A stretch of 39,669 nucleotides of DNA from a virus, in IMG/VR virus record IMGVR_UViG_3300046504_000062, positions 1 to 39,669 of that record. The stretch is one strand, 5' to 3'. Made by a program: the position numbers and the translations under genes. Below are positions 11,311 through 21,174 of this stretch, one piece after another; within the stretch, counting starts at the first letter, position 1; each line of letters opens with the position of its first letter. The notes under the pieces were generated by a model. The model saw nothing but the letters and a program-made list of their open reading frames with translations, made no database searches and was not told the origin of the DNA.

Positions 11311-12174
11311 TTATTCTCGATGAAATAATTTATTCCAAAAATTCTTCACACAGGTATTGAATGCGTTTTTCTTCGCCTCTACCAAGTCAGATTTCAACTG
11401 AGCTACCTGACGATTATATGTTTTTTCTGTCTCTGACCATTTGGTTTTTTGCTCAATTAATTCGGTATTCTGAGCTTCTAGTCCAGGCACCTTTTTGGCC
11501 TGTTCTGATAGGCTCGTATTCTGGATAGTAAGTTCTTCAACTTGGGCATTGAGTGTGGTGATTTGAGCATTCAATTGCACAATATCATTATTTCTATCAT
11601 TAATTTGTTGATTAAGGTTGTCTGTAAGCTGTTTTTGCTTGTCAAGGTCTGTTTTATTCACCAAATCACCAGACTGCACACGAACCAAGATATCAACAGC
11701 AACTTTCATACTCTCTGCGTTAGACAAATCGTATCCTTTATACATATTTGGTCCACCAGCTGCTGACTTAAATCGAAGCCATCCTAAAACACCATTATAA
11801 CTATGGGTTACTGTTTCACAGTATTTGTGTGCATTCCAATTCTGATCGAAAGATTTGAAGGTATTTGCATCTCCACTCTCAAAAATGGCAACGTGTCCGT
11901 ATTGTCCTATTGCAGTGCCCCAAAACATAATATCTCCTTTTTGAGGGACTCCTGTTGGGGTGTTCTCTATTCTATCGAAGTGTTCATTACCTAAAATAGT
12001 TGGGAAGTTAATATACACATCTTTTGCAGCGGGCGCCGCAAGAATTCTACCATCGGTCAAACCACAGACTTCGACGACATATTGATGCATTAAATCCATG
12101 CATTGTTCGCCGTAAACTCCATCAAAATCTATTCCCTTAGTGTTCCATTTGACTATAAAATCATCAAATATCAT
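11311..12174 (-). CDS. CHAP-domain endolysin with coiled-coil tail
   Basis: A 287-residue protein. The CHAP domain spans about 1-140, with catalytic C25 (GEQCMDL), H94 (YGHVAIF) and FDQNW at 109-113. CHAP enzymes cut peptidoglycan as amidases or endopeptidases. Residues about 165-270 are a long Gln/Asn/Glu-rich coiled coil with regular heptads, in place of the usual cell-wall-binding repeats. There is no signal peptide, so a holin is needed; one follows. AAGGAGG lies three bases before the ATG. Context (XhlA-like, membrane protein, holin) makes this the lysis enzyme. Confidence 0.88.
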   Translation of the reverse strand: MIFDDFIVKWNTKGIDFDGVYGEQCMDLMHQYVVEVCGLTDGRILAAPAAKDVYINFPTILGNEHFDRIENTPTGVPQKGDIMFWGTAIGQYGHVAIFESGDANTFKSFDQNWNAHKYCETVTHSYNGVLGWLRFKSAAGGPNMYKGYDLSNAESMKVAVDILVRVQSGDLVNKTDLDKQKQLTDNLNQQINDRNNDIVQLNAQITTLNAQVEELTIQNTSLSEQAKKVPGLEAQNTELIEQKTKWSETEKTYNRQVAQLKSDLVEAKKNAFNTCVKNFWNKLFHRE

Positions 12175-12182
12175 AAGCCTCC

Positions 12183-12620
12183 TTATTCAGCTGATTTAGT
12201 TACATTAAATGTGTTAGACGTACTTCTTATAACAACTGTTCGAAGAGGGTTTGGATGATAGGTGACTGCCGTTTCTAGCTTGTATGGTCCTGGAGAAATT
12301 TCCTTAGGTAATTTAATTGATCTTGTATCTTTTCTACATCCAACCGCTGCATTAATCGGTTCTTCTGGGAAAGAAATAACAATGTCATCAATAATTTTTC
12401 TTTGTACTGTCCCTGGAATATCCATATATTTACAATAATCGACTGTAAAATAAAGAGTTTCTCCTGATCTTACATTCGTAGCGTTAACGTAAACTGGAGT
12501 GTTGAGTTTTAAAATTTGATATGGCCAAAATAACATGTAATAAATGTAAGACATTAAACCTATTGCAAGGCCGAGGGTGATCCAAGAAACTATGTGAAGT
12601 AAACGAGTAATTTTAGGCAT
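12183..12620 (-). CDS. membrane-anchored beta-domain protein of lysis cassette
   Basis: A 145-residue protein with one long hydrophobic segment (about 11-35), which could be a signal anchor, followed by a beta-rich domain of about 100 residues with two cysteines that could pair. The predicted topology places this domain outside the cytoplasmic membrane. It lies between the XhlA-like and endolysin genes, so a spanin-like or envelope-disrupting role is possible, but no family is recognised. It starts through TAATATG. Confidence 0.65.
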   Translation of the reverse strand: MPKITRLLHIVSWITLGLAIGLMSYIYYMLFWPYQILKLNTPVYVNATNVRSGETLYFTVDYCKYMDIPGTVQRKIIDDIVISFPEEPINAAVGCRKDTRSIKLPKEISPGPYKLETAVTYHPNPLRTVVIRSTSNTFNVTKSAE

Positions 12621-12621
12621 A

Positions 12622-12849
12622 TTATTTTTTGATAATTACCAAAGCCATAATGGCTCCAATAACAGCTAGTAGCACGACGGAAACTAGCCCATAGACTATT
12701 TTTTTAACTGGATCGAATTCTTCTTTGGTCACATAATGACCTTCCAGTTTGGATTCGATACTAGTAACTTTTGATTGAATGTTATCAACCTTCTCGCCGA
12801 TAACCGCTATTTGTGTTTCTACACTTTGATCTGACATTTTATTTTTCAT
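12622..12849 (-). CDS. XhlA-like single-TM coiled-coil protein
   Basis: A 75-residue protein: an N-terminal coiled coil (QIAVIGEKVDNIQSKVTSIE), a short hinge, then one membrane helix (about 50-72) and two terminal lysines. This is the layout of haemolysin XhlA-type proteins that act with holins. An internal ATG at 12837 is an alternative start. It is the first gene behind a late leader whose terminator ends just upstream. Confidence 0.7.
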   Translation of the reverse strand: MKNKMSDQSVETQIAVIGEKVDNIQSKVTSIESKLEGHYVTKEEFDPVKKIVYGLVSVVLLAVIGAIMALVIIKK

Positions 12850-12868
12850 ATTTCTAATCGGTGCACAT

Positions 12869-12902
12869 AAAAAAAGACCATCTTACACGTGTAATGATGG
12901 TC
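12869..12902 (-). terminator. leader terminator before XhlA-like gene
   Basis: GACCATC pairs with GATGGTC, extended by TTAC/GTAA, followed by seven T (12875-12869) on the minus strand. Confidence 0.75.
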
Positions 12903-12970
12903 CTCTCGAAGCGGTGCTCGCTTTAGAAAGCTATTATTTTTATGTAAACACACTATCCTGGTTCTGTCAA
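12869..12970 (-). promoter_or_regulatory. late leader copy 6 (lysis module)
   Basis: TTGACA (12970-12965), nine bases, TAGTGTG, -10 TTACAT (12947-12942), then TAATAG. Next is a small hairpin AAGCG-AGCAC-CGCTT (12923-12909) and the terminator 12902-12869. Gene start 12849. Confidence 0.7.
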
Positions 12971-12971
12971 A

Positions 12972-13508
12972 CTATTTGGCAGGTAAAAATGCTTTAACTG
13001 CTGCTTCCATGTTTGGCAACCAATGTGGGTTATTGTCCCCTACGGGGGCATATCCAGAGGCCTGGAGTGTTTGTGGAGAAGGGTTCTTTCTAAATTGCTC
13101 GTAGGCTGGATTTGTGCTCAATCTATAAGCAACGCGAGACGTAATATATTGAGGGCTATAATCCTGCAAAGGGTAAGGCTGGACACGAGTTCCCCAGTTA
13201 AAATAGTTTCCTGGATGAGTCACATTTTTACCCAATGATGTCTCTGCATAAGGAATAGCAGGGTAAACTGGATATAAAGAAGGATTTTGTTCAATTTGTT
13301 TAGCCATGACTGGAATTTGAGCCATAAGATCAGGAGTAGCTCCTCCCAACTTTTGATAGGCATCGGTAATAAGAGCTGCATAATTAGGTTTTGTAGTAGG
13401 TTGAAACCCATCTGGAAGAGGAGAAACCACTTTAGGGCTACCCCCTCCAAGGAGCTGTAATAATCCTACAATGCGAGATTTAGCTTCTTCTAATGCACTT
13501 GGTTTCAT
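12972..13508 (-). CDS. lysozyme/glucosaminidase-like virion protein
   Basis: A 178-residue protein. Its middle reads PVYPAIPYAETSLGKNVTHPGNYFNWGTR. A glutamate followed by S-x-G-K and then N-Y-F-N-W-G is the active-site layout of lysozyme-like glycan hydrolases and lytic transglycosylases. Its start overlaps the end of the giant gene as ATGA, so it is translated with it and is more likely a virion-associated wall-opening enzyme for DNA entry than the lysis enzyme. The call rests on this one motif region. Confidence 0.6.
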   Translation of the reverse strand: MKPSALEEAKSRIVGLLQLLGGGSPKVVSPLPDGFQPTTKPNYAALITDAYQKLGGATPDLMAQIPVMAKQIEQNPSLYPVYPAIPYAETSLGKNVTHPGNYFNWGTRVQPYPLQDYSPQYITSRVAYRLSTNPAYEQFRKNPSPQTLQASGYAPVGDNNPHWLPNMEAAVKAFLPAK

Positions 13509-16500
13509 GGTCTCCCCAATCCTGATAAAGCTTTAATTGATGTTCTGAGTTTTGGGGTAGTGATACCTGATTTAGGCATAGAAAGCATTGATGGTGCAGT
13601 TGGTCTTTTAGTTCTAATACTACTTGCCGCTGTACGACGTGCTGGAAGTAATTTAGATCCAAGACCAAAGTTGGTACCTAATTTTCGACTAGCAACCTTA
13701 TATGATGGTGATTTTGCAGATGTATAATCAAATTGTGCTTTAGAAGCAGCGCCAGCTGGAAGCATTTTGTATCCTCCAGTCTTAGAATCCCATCCTACGC
13801 GCTTCAAATAAGCTCCCTGATCTTTGCTCAAGTATTGTTCATCGACCAATTTACCGATCAAAGTGTCAGTAAGTAATGGCTTTCTGGTTCCCTCTGAAAC
13901 ACGTCTCATTGAGACAAGTGAAGCAAGTAAATCTTCTCCTTTTAACCCGTTAATCTCTGTTTGAATTTCAGATAGCTGTACATCATCTGGAAGGCTAGTT
14001 TTATCATCGTAGAGTAGAGCTTCTTCTGTAATAGAATGTTTATCCATCGCAGTCTGAAGAGCATCTCCTCCTAGTCCTGTACCATCAAATTTATTGCGTA
14101 GCGCGCGAACATAAGTGAATTCTTTTGATCGAGCAAGCATCCCCTGAGCATCAGCTGAAAGACCTTTTTGTGGAATAGCCATGTCTTTAGTCAAGAAATT
14201 CTCATAGGCACTATCAAAGTTAATACCGTATTTTTCAATAGCTCCTTGGATTTTATCTCTAGTTTCCTGTGTGGTAGCCGTATCATAGGCGGTGAGCAAG
14301 GTGTCAACTTGTTTCTTCTGCACATCAAGGGCTGCGTTCATTTGAGTTTTAGTGCTTCCTGTCGCGACTTTTGCTCCACCCATAATTGCATCCAACTCTT
14401 TCTGAGCTGCATTTTTAAAGTAATTAGCCTGAGATGTAAGTTGATTTTCCTGCAAAACGTCTTTGTATGGTTGTTCCATTGCTGGATTAGCCTGACCAAG
14501 TGACCATGGGAAAATATAATCAGTGATATTTCGTTTTGCTTCCTGTCCATAACTATCTGTGATAGCTGGGAGATTCTTACTTGCCCATGGAATATTTTTA
14601 GTTAATCCAGCGATGAATCCACTGGCTTTTCTAAATGTAGGATCAACAACGTGGGTAATATCCCCCATCAAGCTATTAAGTGGCATTAATTGTCCAGCGG
14701 TGAATGCTAGGTTGCTTGCGGTGCTATAATCAACGTTTCCTTCAAATGTTTGCACAAATCCACCAAGTCCAGACAATGGAGTTGATTGTGACCACTGATT
14801 AAGTGAGGACATCATAAGTGAGAATACTTTTTGTCCAACTGAATCGGTTAATGCGGTTTTACTATCAGCAAAATAATGTTTGTAAGCAGCGGCCATACCA
14901 AATGGAAGAGCCCATGGACCTAGATAAGCAAAAGGTACCCATTGCTGTCCAAAAGGAGTATCTATTTGGAATGAGAATGGTTTTCTACCTGTATCATAGA
15001 ATTTAGTTTTCTCTTCTGGGTCAGTTGGGGCGGCCCAAGTGGTGTGTCCTGCAAGAGCCATCATGGCTCCAAATCCAACGACAGCGGCTCCAACACGAGC
15101 CTTTGAATATTGTTCCCCAGGGTCAGCTGCGCCAATGGCGGTGAAAGGTCCAACAATTGGGTTATATTCCATGCCCATTTTTGCGACAGCCATAGGAACA
15201 CGAACGAACATAGCGAACCATCCAATTGGTGGAAATGCCGTTCTTCCTTTTAATACCCACTCAGTAAGACGATCCATCGTTTGTAATAACTTGCCTTGTC
15301 CACTTTTTCCCGTAGTATCTGTTGGAGATTTATATAATAGATCAGATGCTAGAATTTTAGCTTTAGCTAGGGCTTGAGCTTCTGGCATACCAAGAGATTG
15401 AAGTCTTGCGTATTCCGCATTTCTAATTAAGGTGACAAAGAATTGATCAGCGCCTTCAAGTGCGCGACCAGCAACAGTCAAATATCCAGGGACTCTTTCT
15501 GCCATACCCTGATTAAAGGTAGCAAAGTCTCCAGAGACATCAGATTTGCCCATCGCTGCATTTGGATTTGATACTGTCTTTAAGAAGGCTTGTGTGCCCT
15601 CCTGCATAGAACCAAAGAGTGAGCGATAATAGATAGGAACTTCTTTGAAGAAACGTGTTTTCTCTTTGCCCGTCAAACCGCTTTTTACTGCATCCCATGT
15701 GGCCATATCAAGCACCTGAAGTGGTTTAACTATTGTGGCGTTGAATGCGTTATTTGTGATGTTTCTTAAATGGGTTCGAATACCTGAAAGGGCATTCTGG
15801 TAACGATATGCATCGATAATGGTTCTGGCTGGAGTTGGAATTGGTTTGAGAATTTCCTGCATCAAGTCATGTGTCTCTTTTGCTCTAAGATTCTCATCTG
15901 GAATAAGAGAAATATCTCCCATGCGCTGTTTAATTCTAGCGACCATATCCTCTGACAATGAAAGTTTCCAATTCTTATTACCAGTTAATCTCTGTGCTGC
16001 TCGTCCAATGCTGAGATTTTGCATCTCATTTGCTTGGTCATAAATATCACGAGCCCATCCTACCAATGAATCTGGTGTTGAGTAAGACCATAGATGATAA
16101 AACTGAAGGGCCTGAGCTGCTGGTGTAGCTTTTCGAGCCATTGCGTTTCCAACCTCGATGGCCTGATTTTTGATAGACTCATAGTCAGCAAGTCTTCCTG
16201 CTGCTTTTGCTTCTGCGGCTCTACGTTGTAAATCTTGGAATAATTCCAAACCAATACCTTGAATTTCATTTGAAAGGGGAACTTCGTCAGAGAGCACCTG
16301 TTGCATAGAACCTGCATAATCTTTTTTAACTGCTTCTTTTCCATATTCAATACGACCCGCATCTGAGGTCATGTCATACACTCCAGAAACTCCAGCGCGA
16401 ACATCTGGATTAATTTCTGGGTTAGATCTGATAGAAGTGACTAAACCACGCTCAGCTTGCCCTGCCACTGGCTTTTCCATTGGTGGAGGCTGAGTGGGAG

Positions 16501-19500
16501 CCACTGTAGTGCCCGTAGAAGGCGCAGAAACTTGAGGGCTGACTGTTGGAGCCTGTGGATTTATGGCTGCTGGAGTTGGGGCTGGTTCTGGGACTGGTAT
16601 TGGACCCTGAGGAACCAAACTTGTCTTACTTCGATATTCATTCAACTGTTTCATTGCCAATTCCTGATCGCTTGGAGTTGGTGCTGGTTGTTCATAAACA
16701 GGAACAGTGTCGCGAGACACTTCCATGACATGTTTATCAATTGCAGCAATACTTCGTTTTAATTCAATGATGGTTTCTTTGACGGTCCCTTTAGAAGCCA
16801 TGCGAGGATCAGCTTTCGCAATAAGATCATAATTTTTGTAGGTTGCTTGTGCATTATCAAGTTCCGTTTGGAACTCTGTCTTCATTTTATTGAGACGATT
16901 AACTTGGGTGGTTGCGCTACGAGATAACTCGGTACCAATTTGTTTTGGTGGAGCCTCAAGAACATCACCACGATATTTTCTGAGATTTTCTAACGCGAGC
17001 TGAGCATCCTCATTTGTAGGATTTTGAGAAGATTTTACGATGCGGAATTGGGCGTCGCTGGTTTGATTGGATTCTTTTGGAAGAATGTCACCTGCGTTCC
17101 CTGTTCCGTTGAGACTGGTGCCACTGGTAGCCCCTTGTCCTTGAGTTGCTGATTGGCCTTGGATACCATTTTGCGTAGCTCCTCGGCTGATGAGTTGGTC
17201 ATAAGTGTCATTAGTATACACTTTTAGGTCATAATTGTCAAACTTTGCATCGGTTGCAAGGCCACTTTGTTTCAATGTATCTACGGCCTGAAGAGCTGCT
17301 TTTAGCCAGTCTTCTTGTTCCATAGAATCAAATGCTTTAATATTGTATGAGAATGCTTCACCAGTTGATTGATTAAGAGTTAAACCAATCCCTGCTTCGT
17401 TGGCAGTTTTTTCAATAGCTAAAACTTCTTGATTAGTGAGATTTGGTTTGAATGTAAAAGTGACCCCGAGAGTGTCACCAGCAAATGAATGGTTGGCGGC
17501 GATAAATGATTCCTGATTGTGATCTTTAGCAAACTGAGCAATATCTGCAATAGTTTTCTCTGAATTATTAGATGTGACGTTAAGCCAATATGATGGCTCT
17601 GGCGTACCGAAATATAATCCATGTGTATTTGTTTCTAATCGATTAATTTTTGTAACCCCATCACTAAGTAATGATGTTAATTGATCTTTGGTTGCAGCTG
17701 TTGCTTCTTGCAATTTAGCAAGACCCTCATCAATCTTGCCTGCTTCAAACAAAGCATTCCCCTCAGCAATAATAGGAGCTGTGGTTTGAGATGCATTCTG
17801 AGCTGAAGTTATACCAACTTGCATTGGCTGTGGTTGTACACCTCTTTGGCTCATATTCATCATGGCAGCACTATCCTCAGCGCCGCGAATCTTGTGTACT
17901 TCAGTGGTTAAATTGCTAAACAAATCCGCTTCTGGTCCGCTAAACGTTTGTTTTCCAGATATAAACTGAGGAAAATCTTCTGCTAATTTTTCAATAGCCG
18001 TAGCATCACTCATTTTTACATCCGTTTTAACAGCTTCGATGGCTGCTTTATATAATGTTGGATCGGCAATTTTATCAACCAAAGCGTGGAATGCCTCGTG
18101 ATAAACAGTTTGTGATTCTACTTTTCCACCTTGTTCGACGACTGCGATAACAGAATCAAAATATTTTCCATGAGCAATAGATCCATCTGGAGCCACAATG
18201 ATTCCTTTTGGATTTAAGACTTCGAGTTCTTGATTAGATAATAAACTCTTAAGCACTCCTGAAGCCGTCTCACTTGGCATGTCAAATGCAGCATTGGCCG
18301 CAGGTGATGTATCATATGCTGGTTGTGCAATAGCAGTTTGTCCAACATTGGCATTCATCGGAGTTTCTGTTCCTTGTCCTAACTGAATATTCATGTCTTT
18401 AAGAATCGCTTGAGCTGCTGGATTTTGAGATGTGGTATCTAGGTTCTTTCCAATATTATTTTCTAGTCCTGGCATTGGTTGATCCTGTATATCAATCGCC
18501 ATTCTATTTTTAAGTTCCTGAATAACATTATTAATTTTCCCAGCTGATCCTAATCGTTTATCAATGTAGTTACTTGCCAATGCGCGAATCGTATCTTCAG
18601 ATTTCTGATATCGAGGACTCATGAAATCTTCAATGCTTGTGGCGCTGTCTAAATATTTAATTGCATCTTCCGCGATAGCTAAATCATCTGGATGCATAGG
18701 AACATCATAGAGCGTGGTTGGTGTTCTAAATTGTGGAGCAATGGCTGGTACTCCAAAATTAGGGCTTTCCTGGCCTACGGAAGCTAAGTCTGTAATATTT
18801 GGCACTCTAAGTGCTTGAGTGCTAATAGGGCTCTCAGGAGCAGCAGGTCTACTCATGAGTGCTTGCTCGTCCTGATTTAATCCTTCATTCAATGCTTTAA
18901 ATTTTTGAGCTAGATCTGGTTTTGGTGCTCCATTTGCTTCGAAACTTTCTGGAAAAATGCTACGAAGAATATCCCAAATTTTTCCTTGTTTAGGAGTCAA
19001 CTCGGTGACAGTTACATCTCCAGCACTACGAGCAACACTTGCTGTCATTCCTTTTTGATTCAATATTTTAACTTGTGCAATTTCTTCTGGGGTTCCATTG
19101 TTACTTAAAACTTTAAAAATTAAATCGCGATTTGCCATGAATGTATTTGCATCTTTACCAAACGTAGAAACCAATTTACTTCCAACGGCTTGGATAACAG
19201 AACCAGCGGCTCCCATGCCTGCTCCCATCCCAGCCATCGTTCCAACTCCCCTTGCTACATTTTCAGCTCTTTGAGCAGGAGAAGCGACAGGAATACCAGC
19301 GAGAATACCATAAGGAGCTAATTCGATTGCCCCCTTTGCGGCGCCTGCCAATACCTTCCCAACAACACCAACACCAGCTGGAACAGCTCCAGCTAATTTA
19401 GCGGTCCATGGATTTACAATAGCTCCAAGACCCATTGCAAGAGGAATATAAGGAACTTGTTCTCCCACAAAACGAGAAACACCTGCCCCAAATCCAGTTC

Positions 19501-19936
19501 CTTCTGGCTGAGAAAGTGCTTTAAATTTGCTGGCTAACTCTGGATTAAAGTTGCCCATAATTGGAGCAACGGCATTACGAATACCTCGTTCAAGTTGTCC
19601 GTAAATAGGAATATTTTTTTCAGCATTTAATTGTCCTTGAGCTAAACCTTTTCCAAAATTTGTTGCTGCTTGTTGTGGGTTTTGGACTACGCCTTTAACA
19701 CCATTTATAATGTTAGAAGCAAAATTGACAGCCTGTTGATCGCGTTGACGCGCTAAGGCATTTTGTTGATTACCATAATTTTGAAGACCTTGAGAGAAGT
19801 TATTATATAAACTCGTGGCTGTTTGAGATATAGGGGCAGCTGCCTTCTGAAAGCCAGAGGCAAAATTAGATACTCCAGATCTGACGAGATCGAGAGCGTC
19901 GTCCAAAGCAGATTTTTTGGTTGAATAAGATGTCAT
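13505..19936 (-). CDS. giant polyvalent virion protein with zincin domain and LPD38-like region
   Basis: A 2143-residue protein. Residues about 160-250 hold glycine/alanine-rich hydrophobic segments that could enter a membrane. HEAFH at 613-617 with an AIEKLAEDF acidic segment about 35 residues later fits a gluzincin-type metallopeptidase as in MPTase-PolyVal domains. Residues about 900-950 are Gln/Gly/Thr-rich linker, and Pro-rich linkers follow near 1090-1150. Residues about 1380-1710 (NALSGIRTHLRNITNNAFN ... LGPWALPFG) look like the LPD38 region of phage polyvalent proteins, which are packed in the virion and injected with DNA. The tail is basic and Ser/Arg-rich. I infer an ejection protein with protease activity. 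No Shine-Dalgarno is evident at ATG 19936. Confidence 0.75.
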   Translation of the reverse strand: MTSYSTKKSALDDALDLVRSGVSNFASGFQKAAAPISQTATSLYNNFSQGLQNYGNQQNALARQRDQQAVNFASNIINGVKGVVQNPQQAATNFGKGLAQGQLNAEKNIPIYGQLERGIRNAVAPIMGNFNPELASKFKALSQPEGTGFGAGVSRFVGEQVPYIPLAMGLGAIVNPWTAKLAGAVPAGVGVVGKVLAGAAKGAIELAPYGILAGIPVASPAQRAENVARGVGTMAGMGAGMGAAGSVIQAVGSKLVSTFGKDANTFMANRDLIFKVLSNNGTPEEIAQVKILNQKGMTASVARSAGDVTVTELTPKQGKIWDILRSIFPESFEANGAPKPDLAQKFKALNEGLNQDEQALMSRPAAPESPISTQALRVPNITDLASVGQESPNFGVPAIAPQFRTPTTLYDVPMHPDDLAIAEDAIKYLDSATSIEDFMSPRYQKSEDTIRALASNYIDKRLGSAGKINNVIQELKNRMAIDIQDQPMPGLENNIGKNLDTTSQNPAAQAILKDMNIQLGQGTETPMNANVGQTAIAQPAYDTSPAANAAFDMPSETASGVLKSLLSNQELEVLNPKGIIVAPDGSIAHGKYFDSVIAVVEQGGKVESQTVYHEAFHALVDKIADPTLYKAAIEAVKTDVKMSDATAIEKLAEDFPQFISGKQTFSGPEADLFSNLTTEVHKIRGAEDSAAMMNMSQRGVQPQPMQVGITSAQNASQTTAPIIAEGNALFEAGKIDEGLAKLQEATAATKDQLTSLLSDGVTKINRLETNTHGLYFGTPEPSYWLNVTSNNSEKTIADIAQFAKDHNQESFIAANHSFAGDTLGVTFTFKPNLTNQEVLAIEKTANEAGIGLTLNQSTGEAFSYNIKAFDSMEQEDWLKAALQAVDTLKQSGLATDAKFDNYDLKVYTNDTYDQLISRGATQNGIQGQSATQGQGATSGTSLNGTGNAGDILPKESNQTSDAQFRIVKSSQNPTNEDAQLALENLRKYRGDVLEAPPKQIGTELSRSATTQVNRLNKMKTEFQTELDNAQATYKNYDLIAKADPRMASKGTVKETIIELKRSIAAIDKHVMEVSRDTVPVYEQPAPTPSDQELAMKQLNEYRSKTSLVPQGPIPVPEPAPTPAAINPQAPTVSPQVSAPSTGTTVAPTQPPPMEKPVAGQAERGLVTSIRSNPEINPDVRAGVSGVYDMTSDAGRIEYGKEAVKKDYAGSMQQVLSDEVPLSNEIQGIGLELFQDLQRRAAEAKAAGRLADYESIKNQAIEVGNAMARKATPAAQALQFYHLWSYSTPDSLVGWARDIYDQANEMQNLSIGRAAQRLTGNKNWKLSLSEDMVARIKQRMGDISLIPDENLRAKETHDLMQEILKPIPTPARTIIDAYRYQNALSGIRTHLRNITNNAFNATIVKPLQVLDMATWDAVKSGLTGKEKTRFFKEVPIYYRSLFGSMQEGTQAFLKTVSNPNAAMGKSDVSGDFATFNQGMAERVPGYLTVAGRALEGADQFFVTLIRNAEYARLQSLGMPEAQALAKAKILASDLLYKSPTDTTGKSGQGKLLQTMDRLTEWVLKGRTAFPPIGWFAMFVRVPMAVAKMGMEYNPIVGPFTAIGAADPGEQYSKARVGAAVVGFGAMMALAGHTTWAAPTDPEEKTKFYDTGRKPFSFQIDTPFGQQWVPFAYLGPWALPFGMAAAYKHYFADSKTALTDSVGQKVFSLMMSSLNQWSQSTPLSGLGGFVQTFEGNVDYSTASNLAFTAGQLMPLNSLMGDITHVVDPTFRKASGFIAGLTKNIPWASKNLPAITDSYGQEAKRNITDYIFPWSLGQANPAMEQPYKDVLQENQLTSQANYFKNAAQKELDAIMGGAKVATGSTKTQMNAALDVQKKQVDTLLTAYDTATTQETRDKIQGAIEKYGINFDSAYENFLTKDMAIPQKGLSADAQGMLARSKEFTYVRALRNKFDGTGLGGDALQTAMDKHSITEEALLYDDKTSLPDDVQLSEIQTEINGLKGEDLLASLVSMRRVSEGTRKPLLTDTLIGKLVDEQYLSKDQGAYLKRVGWDSKTGGYKMLPAGAASKAQFDYTSAKSPSYKVASRKLGTNFGLGSKLLPARRTAASSIRTKRPTAPSMLSMPKSGITTPKLRTSIKALSGLGRP

Positions 19937-19958
19937 ATGTCATATGTTCAGAGTTAGA

Positions 19959-21059
19959 TTAGCTCACAAGATTTCCGAACTCATCATAAGTACCAGGTTT
20001 CTTGACTGCTGCACCTTGTGCGGTTGTCTGAGAAGCTCCGATGGTCGTTGGACCTGCATTTTGCTGGAACCCTGTGACAAATGCATTAATATATGCAGCC
20101 CATTCCTGTGGACTAAACTGTCTACCAGAAACCTCTTGAAGCTTAGAAGTAGCTGCTAAAGCGATGTTATTTCTAAATTCTCGGTCAGACTGTGCAATTT
20201 GACGAGCCTGATCAACTGTTGATTGGAGAGCTGCAAGACGATCTTTGGTCTTATTGGCCTCAACGTCTGCTTTTCTCATATTAATTTCCTGTAATTTGTC
20301 TGAGAGATTAGATCTAAGTTGCTGTAGTGCCTCATTTTTAAACTGTTCAAGATCATCTTTCTTTTGCTGAACGTATTGATTTATTCTCGTATACTCTTTT
20401 CCAAAGTCAAGTGCACCCTGAGTCTGATTCTGTTGGACATTACCTTGCTGTTTGAAATATTCTTGCTGTGCAAGTTCTCCAACGGCCTGTCCAGCTGAGC
20501 TAGAACCACCGAAGCGAGCTTGTCCTTGTTGACGAAGTGCATTATATGCACGAACTGCGTCTGAAAGAGCTGATTGAATTGTCTGATTAAATTTAGATTC
20601 CTGACCTTGAGTATCTTGTGTAAGGTTCTGACCCTGAGTGTCAAATTGTCCAGACTGATTTTTAATAGAATTTTGAAGATTGGTTTCATCAATATTCTCG
20701 TTGGCCTGTGTGGCATTGTACATGTTATTCAATTCATCTTTGTAGGGCTGATAAGCATCACTAATTTGAGATCCTTCGTTACTATTCTGACCTGCCATTT
20801 GTGCAGCATAATAATTATCATCCCATGCGCCAGTTGCAGGATTAATATGTGGATTTGAATTGGTTGGAGCTGGAGCTGGTCCGCTACCAGAACCACCAGA
20901 AGGAGCAGCTGTTGGGTGAGGAGTCGTTGCCTGTGGGACATATACGTCGGCAGCTCCGCCATATCCGTAACCTGGACCCTGAAGTAGTCCACTATTAGGT
21001 GCGGCAGAAACTAACGTTAATCCGCCTGTTCCAAACCAATCTTGTAATGTATTTGCCAT
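19959..21059 (-). CDS. coiled-coil late structural protein
   Basis: About 366 residues. The first 100 are Gly/Pro/Ala-rich and disordered. The rest is strongly helical, Gln/Asn-rich, with long coiled-coil character (QNQTQGALDFGKEYTRINQY and following). No family recognised. It directly precedes the giant polyvalent protein and probably is another internal or tail-associated virion protein. ATG 21059 is preferred over GTG 21071, which lies directly after the U-tract of the leader terminator. Confidence 0.7.
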   Translation of the reverse strand: MANTLQDWFGTGGLTLVSAAPNSGLLQGPGYGYGGAADVYVPQATTPHPTAAPSGGSGSGPAPAPTNSNPHINPATGAWDDNYYAAQMAGQNSNEGSQISDAYQPYKDELNNMYNATQANENIDETNLQNSIKNQSGQFDTQGQNLTQDTQGQESKFNQTIQSALSDAVRAYNALRQQGQARFGGSSSAGQAVGELAQQEYFKQQGNVQQNQTQGALDFGKEYTRINQYVQQKKDDLEQFKNEALQQLRSNLSDKLQEINMRKADVEANKTKDRLAALQSTVDQARQIAQSDREFRNNIALAATSKLQEVSGRQFSPQEWAAYINAFVTGFQQNAGPTTIGASQTTAQGAAVKKPGTYDEFGNLVS

Positions 21060-21071
21060 GTTATTGAGCAC

Positions 21072-21104
21072 AAAAAAACCACCAAATTGTAAGTATTTTG
21101 GTGG
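21072..21104 (-). terminator. leader terminator before coiled-coil gene
   Basis: CCACCAAA pairs with TTTGGTGG, ten-base loop, seven T (21078-21072) on the minus strand. A GTG follows directly and the likely ATG 12 nt later. Confidence 0.78.
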
Positions 21105-21173
21105 CTCAATGCGTGTGCTACGCTTTTGAACTATATTTATTCGATCCTAACTAACTAGAAACTTAAATGTCAA
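21072..21173 (-). promoter_or_regulatory. late leader copy 5 (ejection module)
   Basis: TTGACA (21173-21168) two bases after the upstream stop, an 18-bp spacer with TAGTTAGT in place of TAGTGTGA, TAGGAT (21149-21144), TATAGTTCAAAA, hairpin GCGT-AGCAC-ACGC (21123-21111), then terminator. Confidence 0.7.
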
Positions 21174-21174
21174 G

